From positions 124,001 to 188,000 of the forward strand of contig JAFEKR010000045.1 of assembly GCA_019022495.1 (NCBI GenBank): 64,000 nt of DNA, given 5' to 3'. The notes beneath the pieces are model-generated. The model searched no databases. It saw nothing but the letters and a program-made list of their open reading frames with translations, and was not told where the DNA came from. The stretch's first letter is position 1. Each line of letters begins with the position of its first letter. The position numbers and the translations under genes were made by a program. This DNA comes from Epichloe hybrida. Taxonomy: Eukaryota; Ascomycota; Sordariomycetes; Hypocreales; Clavicipitaceae. Below are positions 22,051-34,119 of the stretch, piece after piece.

Positions 22051-23957
22051 GGCGATTTCAATCGTGCTCTTTCCGCGGGAACGTGATGAGGTGGTGTTTT
22101 GGGGAGTTGATCAACTTTGGGGTGGGGGACATTGAGATTTATCTTGTCAGGAAGGGAGCGCTCTAGATACACCGAGTTATTTATACATGCTGAGAAAAAA
22201 ATTAATTTCCAACCCAAATCCGCAAGGTTGCGGCGCCACCACAGGAAAAAAAACTCTCGAGGCCAGCAGAGGAGTTTTTTTTTTTTTTTTCCCCTCCCAA
22301 GCATGAGCGAGAAAGGGGGAAAAAAAACACAATTTGATTCGGTTTCTCCCACGCGAGATTTCTTTCCATTGGAAGTAGAATGTGTAGACTTATCAAAACG
22401 CTTGCAAGACGGAGTTGTTGGAGAGCTGCATCTCGTTGGGATCCAGGAAAAATTGCAAAAAAAATAGCCTTTGCTAGTGCTGCCAAGAGTGGAACTCATC
22501 AGCCCCCGGGGAATAAAAAAAAGGGGGGGCCTCGTGCTGCCTATTTTGAGTTGCTTCATGGGGCAAAAGGGCAAAAGGGCAACAGTCCAATGTCGAGAGT
22601 TCATCGGGGCGTAGCTTGTCAAGCGGTCATTGGGTCCTGGCTCAATAGAGGTAGCAGGCTAAGCGGACAATTATTCCCGTTTCCACCAAAGCAGAGTTTT
22701 TCCGATCCCTAGAATCACTGACAGAGACCAACTCCCTTGGAAGCATCCGAGGATAAAAAAATTGAAGACAGTCAATGTGAGCTACGACCTGGTTGGAGGT
22801 TCTACAGAGCTTCTCCCACTACGGTAACCTGCAATCCATCATGTCCGAACTGGGTTGGCTCACATAGCCTCCCACCCTTTCCCTGTAGGTAAGGAGAACC
22901 TTGGCTTTTTGAGAAACTGTAGCCTTATGCGAAGAAGCAGTCCTTCACTCCACTCCGGACACGGTTGATTTTCTGCTTTTTCCCTGTCATCTGTTGTTAG
23001 TGGCCCTTTTGGTCAGAAGCCAGCCCTACAGCCTGCGGACCGTCAGGCGACCATCGAGGCAACGGCTTGCGTGAAAGAAAGCCTGCAGCTTTAATCATTG
23101 CCTGCGTTACATTGCGGCGATTTCGCACAGCTACTGCAACGAGAAACAACCATTGTCCTCTCGATCAATCAGCTGCTAGATTTACGATTTCATTCATCAA
23201 TGGGCATAATGGCTGCCGCCACTGTTACTGCTATGCCGGTCATCCTGGGCTTCAGAGCCCCTTCACCGTGGGTGACATGAACATGTCCAACGCTGCGTGA
23301 GTCGAGGCAATAATACTGTTTATGTCGTGCCTATTCCAGCACAATTTTCTCCATGAAAGGTTCAATGCGCTGCTTCGCGCTGCTTCGCATCCACTCCGAT
23401 ACAAGTGTCAGTCAAGCTCATATCCACGCCATAATCGGTGTCTTATGGCGATTGAAGCGCGCGAAGTCGCCGGCTAAATGTCTATGGGCGGGCCACGTGA
23501 CAAGAGGTTACCTTGCCCTCTTTCGCGGTTGTTATTCGGGGGATAAATATGGGGCCCGCGCCGACTTTTTGCCGGGCCACATCACAACGCGATTGATATC
23601 ATGGGCCCATGCCGTTGATACGAGTCTGTGCGTCTGTCCGGGTGAATGGCAATCCTAGCCCCCATCTCCTTCATTTCCTATCCAGGGTGGAGCCTTTTGA
23701 CTGGCAAAATCGTACATGTAGCAATGCTCAGTTTGTTAGAGCCGAGATTTACTGTGTGCCCGCCGGTTTCGGCGGCTCCCCAGCTCTCACCCCCCAAAAT
23801 TCCGGTTCCGCCCCCCCAACCAGCCCCCGATTGCAAAAGCTTGAACCTCCAGTTTTCTTTTCCTCTCCCCCTTCCTTCCCGCAACCCATCATCACCATCA
23901 CCACCATCGTCTCTCACCCTCTTCCACCAGAACCAGTCTCCTCTCCCTCAAATCACA
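22051..23957. promoter_or_regulatory. Divergent intergenic region upstream of pseudoprotease and ilv5
   Basis: A 1.9-kb spacer with no supported gene. A T14 run lies near 22276. The right part is the promoter and leader of the reductoisomerase gene, with a CACGTGAC E-box-like site near 23495. A 25-nt segment at about 23733-23757 recurs with one mismatch at about 32741-32765. The pyrimidine-rich stretch before 23958 is a typical fungal leader. Confidence 0.45.
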
Positions 23958-25650
23958 ATGGCCTCAAGAGGTTTCTCCAAGTCCCTGCGCGCGGCTCGCC
24001 AGTTGGCTGCGCCCCGTGTGCAGCAGCGCTCCTTCATCGCCGCCAGACAGCTCGTCCGCGCTGCCACTGCTGCTCGTCCCGCTGTCGGCCCTGCCGCTCA
24101 GCAGGTTCGTGGTGTCAAGACCATGGACTTTGCCGGTCACAAGGAGGATGTCTATGGTAAGAGCGCAATTGGGGTTGTTGTCAATGGATGGAAATCACAC
24201 CGTTCTCGTGCTTGGGTTGCTGACTTTTTTTTTTTTCCTATTTTGCCGAGCACAGAGCGCTCTGACTGGCCTCAGGAGAAGCTGTTGGTGAGTCGAGTCG
24301 TGTCACCCCTCACAAGACGATTGGGACCTCTCAAAAGCGGCAATTGGTCTTTGCCGAGGCCAATTGATCCCCCCCCTTCTTTATGATGTCTAATGGACCT
24401 GAGCCATGTATATTGACTGCGTCGACAGGACTACTTCAAGAACGACACTCTGGCTCTCATTGGCTACGGCTCTCAGGGTCACGGCCAGGGCCTGAACCTG
24501 CGCGACAACGGCCTCAACGTCATCATTGGTGTCCGTAAGAATGGCAAGTCATGGAAGGACGCCGTCCAGGACGGCTGGGTCCCCGGCAAGAACTTGTTCG
24601 AGGTTGATGAGGCTATTGGCCGTGGTACCATTATCATGAACCTGCTGTCCGATGCCGCCCAGTCTGAGACCTGGCCCGCCATCAAGCCCCAGATTGTTGA
24701 GGGCAAGGTAAGCTTATCCTCTTCTGCTCTTGCATTTTTTTTCCCGGGGTGGTTGGGGGGTTTGGACCCTACAATGACACCGAGACAGTGATCTTGAGCA
24801 TCCCGGAAAACAAGAGGGAAAAATAACTAATTGCTGGAAACATGTAGACCCTGTACTTCTCTCATGGTTTCTCCCCCGTCTTCAAGAATCTTACCAAGGT
24901 CGACGTTCCCACCAAGGTCGACGTCATTCTCTGCGCCCCCAAGGGCTCGGGCCGCACTGTCCGATCTCTGTTCCGTGAAGGCCGTGGGATCAACTCCTCC
25001 TTTGCCGTCTACCAGGACGTTACCGGCAAGGCCAAAGAGAAGGCCATCGCCATGGGTGTCGCCATTGGCTCCGGCTACCTGTACGAGACCACGTTTGAGA
25101 AGGAGGTCTACTCTGACCTTTACGGTGAGCGTGGTTGCTTGATGGGCGGTATCCACGGCATGTTCCTCGCTCAGTACGAGGTCCTGCGTGAGCGTGGCCA
25201 CAGCCCCAGCGAGGCCTTCAACGAGACCGTCGAGGAGGCCACTCAGAGCTTGTACCCTCTGATTGGTGCCAATGGCATGGACTGGATGTTCGAGGCCTGC
25301 TCCACCACCGCCCGCCGTGGCGCCATCGACTGGACTCCCAAGTTCAAGGACGCCCTGAAGCCCGTCTTCAACAACCTGTACGATTCCGTCAAGGATGGCT
25401 CCGAGACTCAGCGATCCCTGGACTACAACAGCCAGGCCGACTACCGCCAGAGATACGAGGCCGAGATGGAGGAGATCCGAAACCTGGAGATCTGGAGAGC
25501 CGGCAAGGCAGTTCGGTACGTTTCGATCTAGATTGGCTTTTACACTATCCACCCCGCGTCACCTCAATCGAGTGAGTATTGATTGGATGTACTTTTGCTG
25601 ACTTTACCCCTCTGCGCTACAGCTCTCTGCGTCCCGAGAACCAGAAGTAG
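23958..25650 (+). CDS. ilv5: Mitochondrial ketol-acid reductoisomerase, 401 aa
   Basis: Second enzyme of valine and isoleucine synthesis: NADPH-dependent isomerisation and reduction of acetolactate or acetohydroxybutyrate in mitochondria. Exons are 23958-24156, 24256-24287, 24429-24707, 24848-25515 and 25623-25650; every junction is GT-AG and phases rejoin (DVY-ERSDW, EKLL-DYF, EGK-TLYF, AVR-SLRPENQK). A basic, Ser/Ala/Arg-rich presequence of about 55 residues is a mitochondrial targeting signal. The Rossmann motif ALIGYGSQGHGQGLNLRDNG binds NADPH. HGFSPVF, CAPKGSGRTVRSLF and the C-terminal ERGCLMGGIHG and EATQSLYPLI blocks carry the Mg2+ and substrate residues. The last exon encodes only nine residues. 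Confidence 0.95.
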
Positions 25651-26797
25651 AAGAATTCGCACTCTTTTAGGCTTTTTGGTAAATGGGCTGGACCCGGATT
25701 ATTGTACTTGCTAGATATGGAGAGGGGGAGAGATATGCGCCGCGCAGGCAGCGACTGTGATACCGAACAAAAGCACCAACACGGAGTAATTAGGAATAAT
25801 AAAATAAGGGAGCGTTTATGCAGCATTCCCTCTGGCGTAAGGACCATCCATCACCCTCTAAAGCTCCTGCGTGTATGAGCGCCCGATGTCGGGCTCCGCC
25901 ATAGGTTAGCAAGGCAATTATGACACAAAAGCCCTTCAATCTTCGACAGCGCCTGCAGCTCTTGGCACGGCGGTAATAGCTTCAACAGCTATTCGGCTAA
26001 GATTACGCCAAAAACGATCCACGTACGCCAGGAACAGGAGGCCAGCGCGCATCGATAAGAACGTCGGCGCGGGCCCAAGATATTCACGACTCCGTCTGTG
26101 CCGAAACCAGAACGGACCGCTACGCTACCTCCTTCGAAATGGCTCTTCCGCAGCAAGCAATGACTTGACTTGTCTTGGCTTCCTGGAGTCCCGCTCGAGA
26201 GCGACGTCCCTCCCGTGTGAAAAATGTCTGGGGAGCAGTCGGTGCCACTATTTTCTTCTTTTCCTTCTTGCTCAGCTATGATTCGTACTGTCTCGCCATC
26301 TCGCCGTATCCTTGAAACGACTGACTGACCCCCGACGCCATGGCAACTAACGTAGCTGTTGGACGCGCAGCGCTTGAAAAGGAAGGATGATTACCGGGTA
26401 TCTTGCCCGACCTACGAGAAAATAGAAAACGAATGACAGGGAGAGTGAACAATCACAACTTGCAAATTCAAACGAATACCCTTGCTGCCTACACATTCGA
26501 CTGTGCGAATTTACCGGCAGCGTGGTCCGCGGTGGTCGCCTTTTCGCCAGCAATCCACCTCAAAACCCACGGCTTTCCTCCGAGACGCCAGACGACTCCA
26601 ATTTATGTATGCATGATGCAAAATGTTCTCCTGGTCCATCTCTGAATCTTGTCTTGCCCGTCAAATAATTCCCCGCATCCCGCTGCAGCCTTGCCAGATG
26701 CTCCATAACCCAGATAGTCGTTATGCCGCACACACAAGTCAAGTAATTTTTTTTTATTCTTGACTTCTTTGCTCGCCAAGCCCCTCGTAGTCCGGTC
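25651..26797. other. Convergent 3' flanks of ilv5 and ubc12
   Basis: About 1.1 kb with no supported gene: 3' untranslated regions, an ACGGAGTA motif at 25781 and a T9 run near 26747. Frames here are short and show no domain. Confidence 0.5.
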
Positions 26798-27647
26798 TTA
26801 TGGCAGCACCTTGGTATACGTCACCTCTTCCTTCGCCCTGTTCACGATTTTCCCGCCGCCCATCGCCGTTCGCACGTTTCGCTTGAATAACTCTCTGTTG
26901 TTCTTGAGTTCATCAGCCGCTTCTTTATTCAAGGGATCCTTTGCATTAGGGTCCAAGAAGATGTGCTGGCGGTGGAGAAAAGGTGAATCGTTAGCATGGC
27001 AATTCCCTAGCTTCAGATGCCCTTGCCCCATCCTCTCTATTCCTGACGCCTTCGGCATTCGGTGCTTACCTGGAGCCCAATCAGGACAAATTTCAGTGTC
27101 ACGACTGGTTTCCAGTCCTCTCGTAAAATGTTCAGGCACACGTTGCCCTCCAAGTCAATGTTCGGGTGGTAGATTTTCTGACGACATCGTACTTTTGGTG
27201 GCTCATGCGGAAAGTTTTGGTTCGCGGAAAAGTCGAATATAAAACGGCCGCCCCGGTACATGCCTTCATCTGGCTCAATGATCAGCGCAAAGTTGAGGAT
27301 GTCGTCTTTGTCGCGGTATTCGGTGTTGAGAGTTTTCTTGAGTGTTTCGTCCTGGTCTATCTCGGCCAAGTCTGCGGGGTTAAAGTAGCAAATCAGCCAT
27401 GGGTCTTGTAACGCTTTGTGGATTCCTCACATGTATGTACCTGTTTGGATTCGAAGCTGCGCAGCAGTCACCTTCTTCTTCTTTCCACCAGACGCCAGAG
27501 CTTCTGCATCTTCAGCCTGCTTCTGCGCTTTTTTCTAGATACACACAGTGCCAGACCACCGTCAGTAAAAAGGTTCTTCCTCAAGACGTTTCAAATACAC
27601 GCAGAAACAGGGAGCAGTGTCAGTACCATGGACCAGATTTTCAACAT
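26798..27647 (-). CDS. ubc12: NEDD8-conjugating enzyme E2 Ubc12, 194 aa
   Basis: E2 that transfers NEDD8/Rub1 to cullins, activating SCF-type ubiquitin ligases. Exons are 27647-27627, 27534-27441, 27371-27070 and 26965-26798, with three GT-AG introns of 92, 69 and 104 nt and matching phases. The N-terminus MLKIWSM, the part that docks on the NEDD8 E1, is encoded by a 7-codon first exon. A Lys-rich helix ([15 protein letters not shown]) follows. The UBC fold includes the HPN motif and catalytic Cys in [20 protein letters not shown]. The end [20 protein letters not shown] to YTKVLP is typical. The length and every motif fit the family closely. Confidence 0.95.
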
Positions 27648-28266
27648 CTTGGCTCGGAGTTAACAGCCCACCCACCAGAGAGGGTGAGGTTCTGGAGGGA
27701 CAGCTGATCTGATCGGAGACGGCCGCGCGAGGCAGAGGGACAGGCGCAAAAAGGAAAGACGGAGGACGGGTTTCAAACAAAAACAAGGCCTGCAGATGAT
27801 GATGGGTGTCTCGGGTCGTGTAGTAGAGCGGTCGTGGCAAACTTAGAAGGAGCTGCAAGAATGTAGGTGTTGGTCATCATCTCTTCCTTGTCCCGCCTGC
27901 CTTGACAGGACAGCCCACCCAGCCCCACCCACGTTCTTATGTGAGAAAACGGATGCGGGTGCTGATAAGATAAGCAAAGCGAATGGTGTGACGACGTTGG
28001 ACCAGACCGACCCTCTCCTACATACAATACATTCCTTCTGGAGTTTACGCGCCTGGGTTGGAAATTGCTTACATAGAATAAAGTTATGATATATTGCCAA
28101 TGCATTCATCTTTGTTACAAACCGTTACGAGGCGAGTTATTTCGCATATAAACCCATGTGTCTAATTTCGACGTTCGACGTCCGTGACAGAAGTTCTCCC
28201 TCCTTCGCAATGACACGCTTGCCACTTTTCAAAATATCGTGTTCCAACGTCCGTGCCGTAATTGCC
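27648..28266. promoter_or_regulatory. Spacer between ubc12 promoter and chitin synthase 3' end
   Basis: About 620 bp: the ubc12 promoter and leader (minus strand) and the 3' flank of the chitin synthase gene. No other gene is seen. Confidence 0.5.
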
Positions 28267-31166
28267 TCATCTTCGGGCAAAGCAGCACATGATACCCGTC
28301 TTGCCCAAGAACCACAAAAACCCAAAGAAACGAACAAGAGACAGTGCAGCCGTGGCGTACAGCAAGAACTTGAAGAAGTTGGCGGTACGGACGGAGGCAT
28401 TTTTCTGCGACAAGTCAGCATCTTGCATGTATGGTAAACGTGGTGAGTGAGGGACCAAGATACTTACGCCAATTCCGAATGAGTTAAAGTTGTCGCTAGT
28501 AATGACAACGACCAGGAAAATGTTGGAAAAGAGCCAAGAAACAACCAGGCCGGTTCGGAAAGACTTGTACGAGTCCTCGACGTCCTTATTCTCCACCTCC
28601 GCTTCCTCCTTGAAGGGGGCCAGCGCTCGTCGCACCGTCTGTTCGAACTGGCTGTCGATGTCTTCCTGCTCCTTTTCAATTTCTTCTACGACAACTTCGT
28701 CATTCTTCTTGGTCACGTTGGCGGACGGAAGTGCCTCAGCCTTGTCCGATCCCTTGGTACCCCAAGATACATCGTGCCAGTTGTTGAAAGCGTAGACCAT
28801 GAGAATGTTGATGTAGGTTGACATGAGAAGAAGGTAGTACGGGAAGGAGTGGAACATGTGCCAGGGATCCAAGTACAGGAAGGATGCCACAAAGTACAGG
28901 CCATAGATGGTGATCAAGGCAATGAGGATGACACCGGCTGCGTCTGATCCGGAGAAGAAGCTTCTAACGAAATCTGAACCCGTTTCAAACGAGATCTGCT
29001 CTGCGAGAGGCTTGTTGAATGCACGTGCAACCAAGTATCCAGAAAGAACCAAAATGTAACCCTGAATCAAGCCAAATATCATAAACGAGGCAATGTACGT
29101 GAACTTGGATCCCTTCGGCCGATTACCCAGTGCCAAGATAAATTGCAAGATAACAAAAGCCAGGTAGATATACTTGAGCAGAGAATTGACGATCGGTGTC
29201 GCGGCATCACCAAAGGGCCAGCCGTGGTGCTCCGAGCCAGAGGTACCTCCGACAACAGGCGTGCCGACAAGATCCATGATGACAGTCGTGGTGAGATAAT
29301 AAGATGCGAGCGAGAACCAGGAAAAGATGACGTTGAGGACGTTGTAGATCATCTGGATATGGAAAAAGAACATGCGCACAATGTTGTGGCCGCTCTTGTA
29401 CAGGCGGCCAAAGTGCATCAGAGAGTACAGTGAGGCGGCAAATGATCCGTTGAGCCATCGTCGACGCTGACTGATGAATTCCGCAGCACCTTCCGGCACG
29501 TCAGTTTCACCCTTGGCGGCTTTAATGTAGGTCAAATGCCACTTCTGGCCAGCCTTGGCCACAAGTTCGAAACACAGAATACGATCCTCAGCCAAGAACA
29601 TGTTCTTCTTAAAGATGTTCATTCCGTCGATGCCCTTTTTACCAAGAAGCTTAGAGAGCGTGTGGTCACCGTGGAAGTACTGCTCCAACGGACGACCCAT
29701 GATAGCTCGGAAACGGTAAGCAGAGAAGGCACCAGGCAACACGGACACGTAGCCAAAAGAACTCTCGAGAGGCTTGTCAAGAATGTTGGAGATTTTATAT
29801 TCGAAGTTTTGGACAGCAACGAGCGGGTTAATGAGCTTCTTGCCGCCCTTGCCCAACATGGCGTGAATTTCTCCACACGCACCACCAAGATCTTTGTCGT
29901 TGTAGAAGCCCTCCCAAAGGGCAAGCAAGGATCGAGGGCTCGGCTTCGTACCCGCGTCGATAAGAATTGTGACTTCGGGGTTCAGGATGCGGCCAAAGGC
30001 ATTGAAGAGCCATCTGTGCGAGTTGATCTTCTTGCTGTTCTTCTGCTTTAGACAGAAAATGAACTGCACGGGAGGCAAGTTCTGGGGGCTGTCGCCAGTC
30101 GGCCGAATAAGCTGCTGGCTTGGCGTCACAGACAGCTGGCTGGTGTACTCAAAAATGTGAGCAACCGTCTCCTTGCCGTCGACATCCTTCTTGATGACAC
30201 CATCCTGGTAGATACCGACAGTGGCCAGGACGTCGAGCGTAGCCTTGTCAGCCTTCTCGATACCGTCAAAGACCAGGCAAACGACAATTTTCTGCCAGGC
30301 GGGGCCACCCTTGTTCCAAAAAGTGGACTTTTTCAGATTGACGATGTCGCGAATGTTCTGCATGACACCATGCAGAGTTCGGGACAGCAGAACCTTGTCT
30401 TCATTGTAATAGGTGATGGCAATGAGCAACTCGGTGTGTCTGTTGTACATACGGGGCCGCAAATCATAACCATTTTTGAGAGTGAAATCGTTGGGGTCGC
30501 AGGTGGCGGCTGTGTAACGCATCTTCATGAACTCTTCGTTGCCACCTTCGACATCGCGGTAACGGGGCTGAACGGCATTCTTGATGGCACTAGGCACGGG
30601 ATAGTCGATGCTCAGAACGGAGCCCTGGACCAGCTTGACTTTTCTGGTATTGTATCGCTTCAAACCACCGCCCTGTGTGTAGCCGTGGGGTTGCTGCTGT
30701 CGCCGCATCCAGCTCTCCTCTTCATCGTGGACGGTGGACACAGGTCGATCATAGGGGCCACCAAAACCCTGATTCTGTGAGTACCCGTCAAAGCCAATGT
30801 CAGCAAAACCACCAGAGCCAGCTGGGGGAAGCTGTGATGCACCGGGAGCATAAGACTCCGTCAGACTGTAAGCAGAGACTGGTCGATCAGGAGGGGTGCC
30901 TGCCCCTAGGCGGTCGTGGTCGTAACCGTGTGGGGGAGGCTCGTTTAGTAAGTAACCTCGAGCATCATCATCTTCATGATCCTGGGGGGTGATGTGATAC
31001 TGCGGAGAGCTGTTGTCAGTACAGTCGAGAGAATATAACTAGGATCATGTCAATACTGAAAGACGCCGCCACGCACGTTATTACCTGGGGGGAGATCCTG
31101 CAAAGGATGTCCGCCTGCGTACCCATGGCCCTGACCTTGACCCTGGCCCTGGCCGTTGTATGCCAT
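28267..31166 (-). CDS. chs: Chitin synthase, division 1 (class I type), 932 aa
   Basis: Plasma-membrane family 2 glycosyltransferase polymerising UDP-GlcNAc into chitin. Exons are 31166-31077, 31038-28468 and 28404-28267. The start [10 protein letters not shown] leads into a Gly/Gln-rich and acidic N-terminus. The Chs domain shows [44 protein letters not shown], the catalytic LAEDR and the signature QRRRWLNGS, followed by several membrane spans ([20 protein letters not shown] and on) and a C-terminal pair ending [11 protein letters not shown]. The last intron (28405-28467, GTAAGT, GCTGAC branch, CAG) is 63 nt, in frame and free of stops. The first is only 38 nt as modelled, so its borders are less certain. 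The class assignment rests on overall resemblance to Neurospora chs-3 and was not tested. Confidence 0.92.
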
Positions 31167-32781
31167 GATGGCTAAGAAGAAACCGAAAGCTCTCTCGAGG
31201 TCGAAATCGTTTAACCCAAACTAACAAGTAAAAGATGAAGTGGTCTGGTTGATGCTCGCTAATGGCTGGACTCAAAGAATGGCGAAAGACGGAGATGGTC
31301 GTGACACGGCGGGCCTGTGTTATTTTTCTCGAGTTTTTGTCCGCGTGGCAAGCCAGTGCTGCTGTTCATACTTCTGGTTAGCTTTGGACGCCCAAACAGT
31401 CAGGAGGCAAGGATGGCTCCGTACGCTTACTTAGCCTATTAAAAGCTGGGAGCAGGCGCGGATGCACGACGCAGCTTGTGGTCCCAACTGGAGCGACGGG
31501 CTTGGAAGAGGGTGCTCCCAGCGGTTGCGTTGACCAGGCAAGATGATGACTGATAGCTATGCCTCCGGCGAGTGCTAATTGCTGGGCGGAAGGAGGACTA
31601 TGGAAGAGGAGGAAGCTGTCAAGGGACAGAGGGCTGAGGAACGAGGAGTGAAGAGCTCGAAAGCGAAAGCAGGAGTCGGAGGGAAGGAAGACAAAAGGAA
31701 AAATTTGGACCAAACGGAGAATTGAGGGACTCAGGGGATATTCTCGCTCGGAGAGTCGTCGGAGAGGGTGCATCTTGGGCGATCAGCGTGCCGTCAAGAC
31801 TCTGGCGTCTCTGGCGATGCTAAATTAGGGGACATGCATTGGACTGAGTGAATGGCCTTAGTTGACGCTAGCCATGGCTGAGCCACCGTCGTCGTCGTGC
31901 ACTTGCATGTCTTTCATGTCTTTCATGCCTTTCACTGGTAATTCGGGCGGCCACCAGGTTCCACCAGCTCCACTTGCTGACAAGAACAGACGAATATTTT
32001 CCTTGGTCGGGGTGGTCCTTGCTGCATTGTGAATCAGCTGTGTGTGGGCTTGGCTGTTACACCGTCACGACAAATTGTGTTGCATATCCACTACTAGTTC
32101 GGTGTGCAGGCCCTCTCCTTCCTATGACCTGGATGGAAGAAATAGAATTCGACTCCTCGACACTTGGTTCTTTTTTTTCGTTCGGCGCGACTCGTAGTTG
32201 TCAGCGGCACATGCAACGCGGTTAAGTCGCAGCCCTCATCAAAGATCATCAGAGACACATGTGGCGATGATTAAACGATGAGTTTGAGCGTCAGTAACTA
32301 CCTCTCACAGGCGGCTATCCAGCGAGCTATCTCGTATACGAAGTTTGTTGCATGGACGTTAAGCATGTGTCACGAGTGTTGACACAAGCATTTCCATTGA
32401 AATTTTTAATAATATATTCTAATGCTTTTTGCCTACTTGTGTACATAGCATACATAGGTCTTAGGTATGGTGGGTAGTGTCTAATCCCTGTTTGTTTTTA
32501 CAGGAGAACTAGGGGCAGCAGGCCAATGATAAATCTTTCCGTAGCTTGGTGTGGCACTAAATGGGGAAAAAAGTACCTTACACTACGTGTATTTCAATAT
32601 GAACATGTAGTATCTCTTACTAGCGGAGATTTCCCTGTCGTACTCCCCTTAGCGCCACTTACTATAGCCACTCAGAGCTGATAGTAATAGACGCCCCGCG
32701 CGGGGCTTGTGGTCGCTGTGTACTAGCCCATGTATCTATGTAGAGCCTAGATTTACTGTGTGCCCATCTATGTAGCCCTAG
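31167..32781. promoter_or_regulatory. Chitin synthase promoter/leader, then AT-rich transition
   Basis: To about 31800 the minus strand is probably leader and promoter of the chitin synthase gene (pyrimidine-rich in its sense). From about 32390 the sequence turns AT-rich with TATAGC/TAGC strings, an old repeat fringe outside the transposon. A 14-bp palindrome GCCCCGCGCGGGGC lies at 32693-32706. No gene is supported. Confidence 0.5.
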
Positions 32782-32804
32782 GGGTGTGATCCACGAAAAC
32801 TCTG
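32782..32804 (+). repeat. Left terminal inverted repeat of Harbinger-like element
   Basis: Starts GGGTGTGATCCACG and ends AACTCTG; identical, as its reverse complement, to 50341-50363. TAG precedes it directly. Confidence 0.9.
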
Positions 32805-33348
32805 CTAAGTTAGCAGGGACGACCCACAGTACAACTTGTATGTGGATCACTATGGGGCGATTACTTTGTACAGTCTGAGCTTGCATTTTGTGGCTTTTTC
32901 TCACCGCCCTTAGCGTCTATAACCCCTTATAACTAATATTCCCTTTGTAAATAGTAAAAAAATTTAATCTATATTATAATTCATTAGCAAACACCTTATA
33001 ATTTAAATATTAATTAATATAATATCCTAATCCATGTAGTCGCAGGCATTATTTACTAATCAGTCTTACTAGTCTAATATAGAGACGCTTTTCCTACTAA
33101 ATTTACTACTTAAAGCTTAGTGTAAGTAGTAGCTTAATAATAAGAAGCCTAGTATTATAAGAGACCTCTTTAAGGGCTTTCTTCCTACCCTTACCCTTAA
33201 ATTCCTAACTTATTAATAGGAGGTAAGGCTTATTAAGAATTACTATATATAGCTAAAGAAGGTGTAGCAAGCATTCTAAGCCGTAGAGTTATAATCTAGT
33301 ATAACTTATAATAAAGAGACTAGAAAGCTTTAAATAAGTAAGTAGAAT

Positions 33349-33591
33349 ATTAAATTTATTAAGGAGGTTTATAAGAGGTTTAGGAGAGCTATTATAAGGA
33401 AGCCTCTAATTATTAATAAGTCTTTTATAGCTATAGAGTAGGCAGAGGTCTTTACACTAGACCTTCTAGCTAGTAATAGGATTCTTAAGGCTTAGGATAA
33501 TAAAGGATTTGCTATAGTAAAGGAGGAAATAAGGTAAGGTAGCTACTCTCTAGAACTATATAATAAAGAAGATAATGCTAGAGGCATGTAA
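33349..33591 (+). pseudogene. RIP-decayed reading-frame relic of the DNA transposon
   Basis: One frame reads through with only a few TAG/TAA stops that could be mutated CAG/TGG codons, giving a basic peptide (KEVYKRFRRAIIRKP) followed by AEVFTLDLLASNRILKA. PIF/Harbinger elements usually encode a second, Myb-like DNA-binding protein beside the transposase, and this could be its remnant. I do not recognise a definite domain, so the identity is inference. Confidence 0.3.
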
Positions 33592-34119
33592 TAAGGTACT
33601 AATAATAATAATCCTTGTTTTATACAAGAGATTCGGGATAATAATAATCCCTTTAAAGTTAATAATAATTCTCTGCTTTACCTAGATATTTCTAAAATTA
33701 TAGGAGATAGCTACTCTCCTAGTTATAGTTCTCTAAGGCTAGCCTGTGGCTACTTATTAAATCCTTTTACTAAGTCTATACCTAGTAAATTATAGCTAAA
33801 TAGATTGCTAAAGAGCTTATAGAAGCGAAAGGCTATGGTATAGTTAATAGAGCTTTTAGAGGTTATATTAAAGGTCCTTAGGCTATATACCATAGGCCCT
33901 AGGTAGTATGTCTTTTCCCTAAGGTCTATAAATATAGAAGATATCACGTAAGCACTTAAGGACTATTAATTATATAGCGAAGAGCTTAGGATAGCTATAG
34001 TAATCTAAATTATCTTATGGTTAAAGGAGAATTATATAAATGCTCTTATTTGGAATGTATTATTATTAAGGGAGGCAAAGAAAGCGTAGGTTAAATTAAA
34101 CTTTAGTGTCAGGCCTAGC

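Noticed and set aside
21211..22086. 291-codon plus-strand frame opposite the pseudoprotease
   Set aside because: Antisense shadow; low-complexity Gly/Ala/Val/Asp translation with no signal peptide or domain.
24827..25552. 241-codon frame antisense to ilv5 exon 4
   Set aside because: Antisense shadow of strongly biased codons in a highly expressed gene.
33750..33947. 65-codon minus-strand frame in the AT-rich island
   Set aside because: It arises from RIP-generated AT-rich sequence; no similarity to a protein family is visible.
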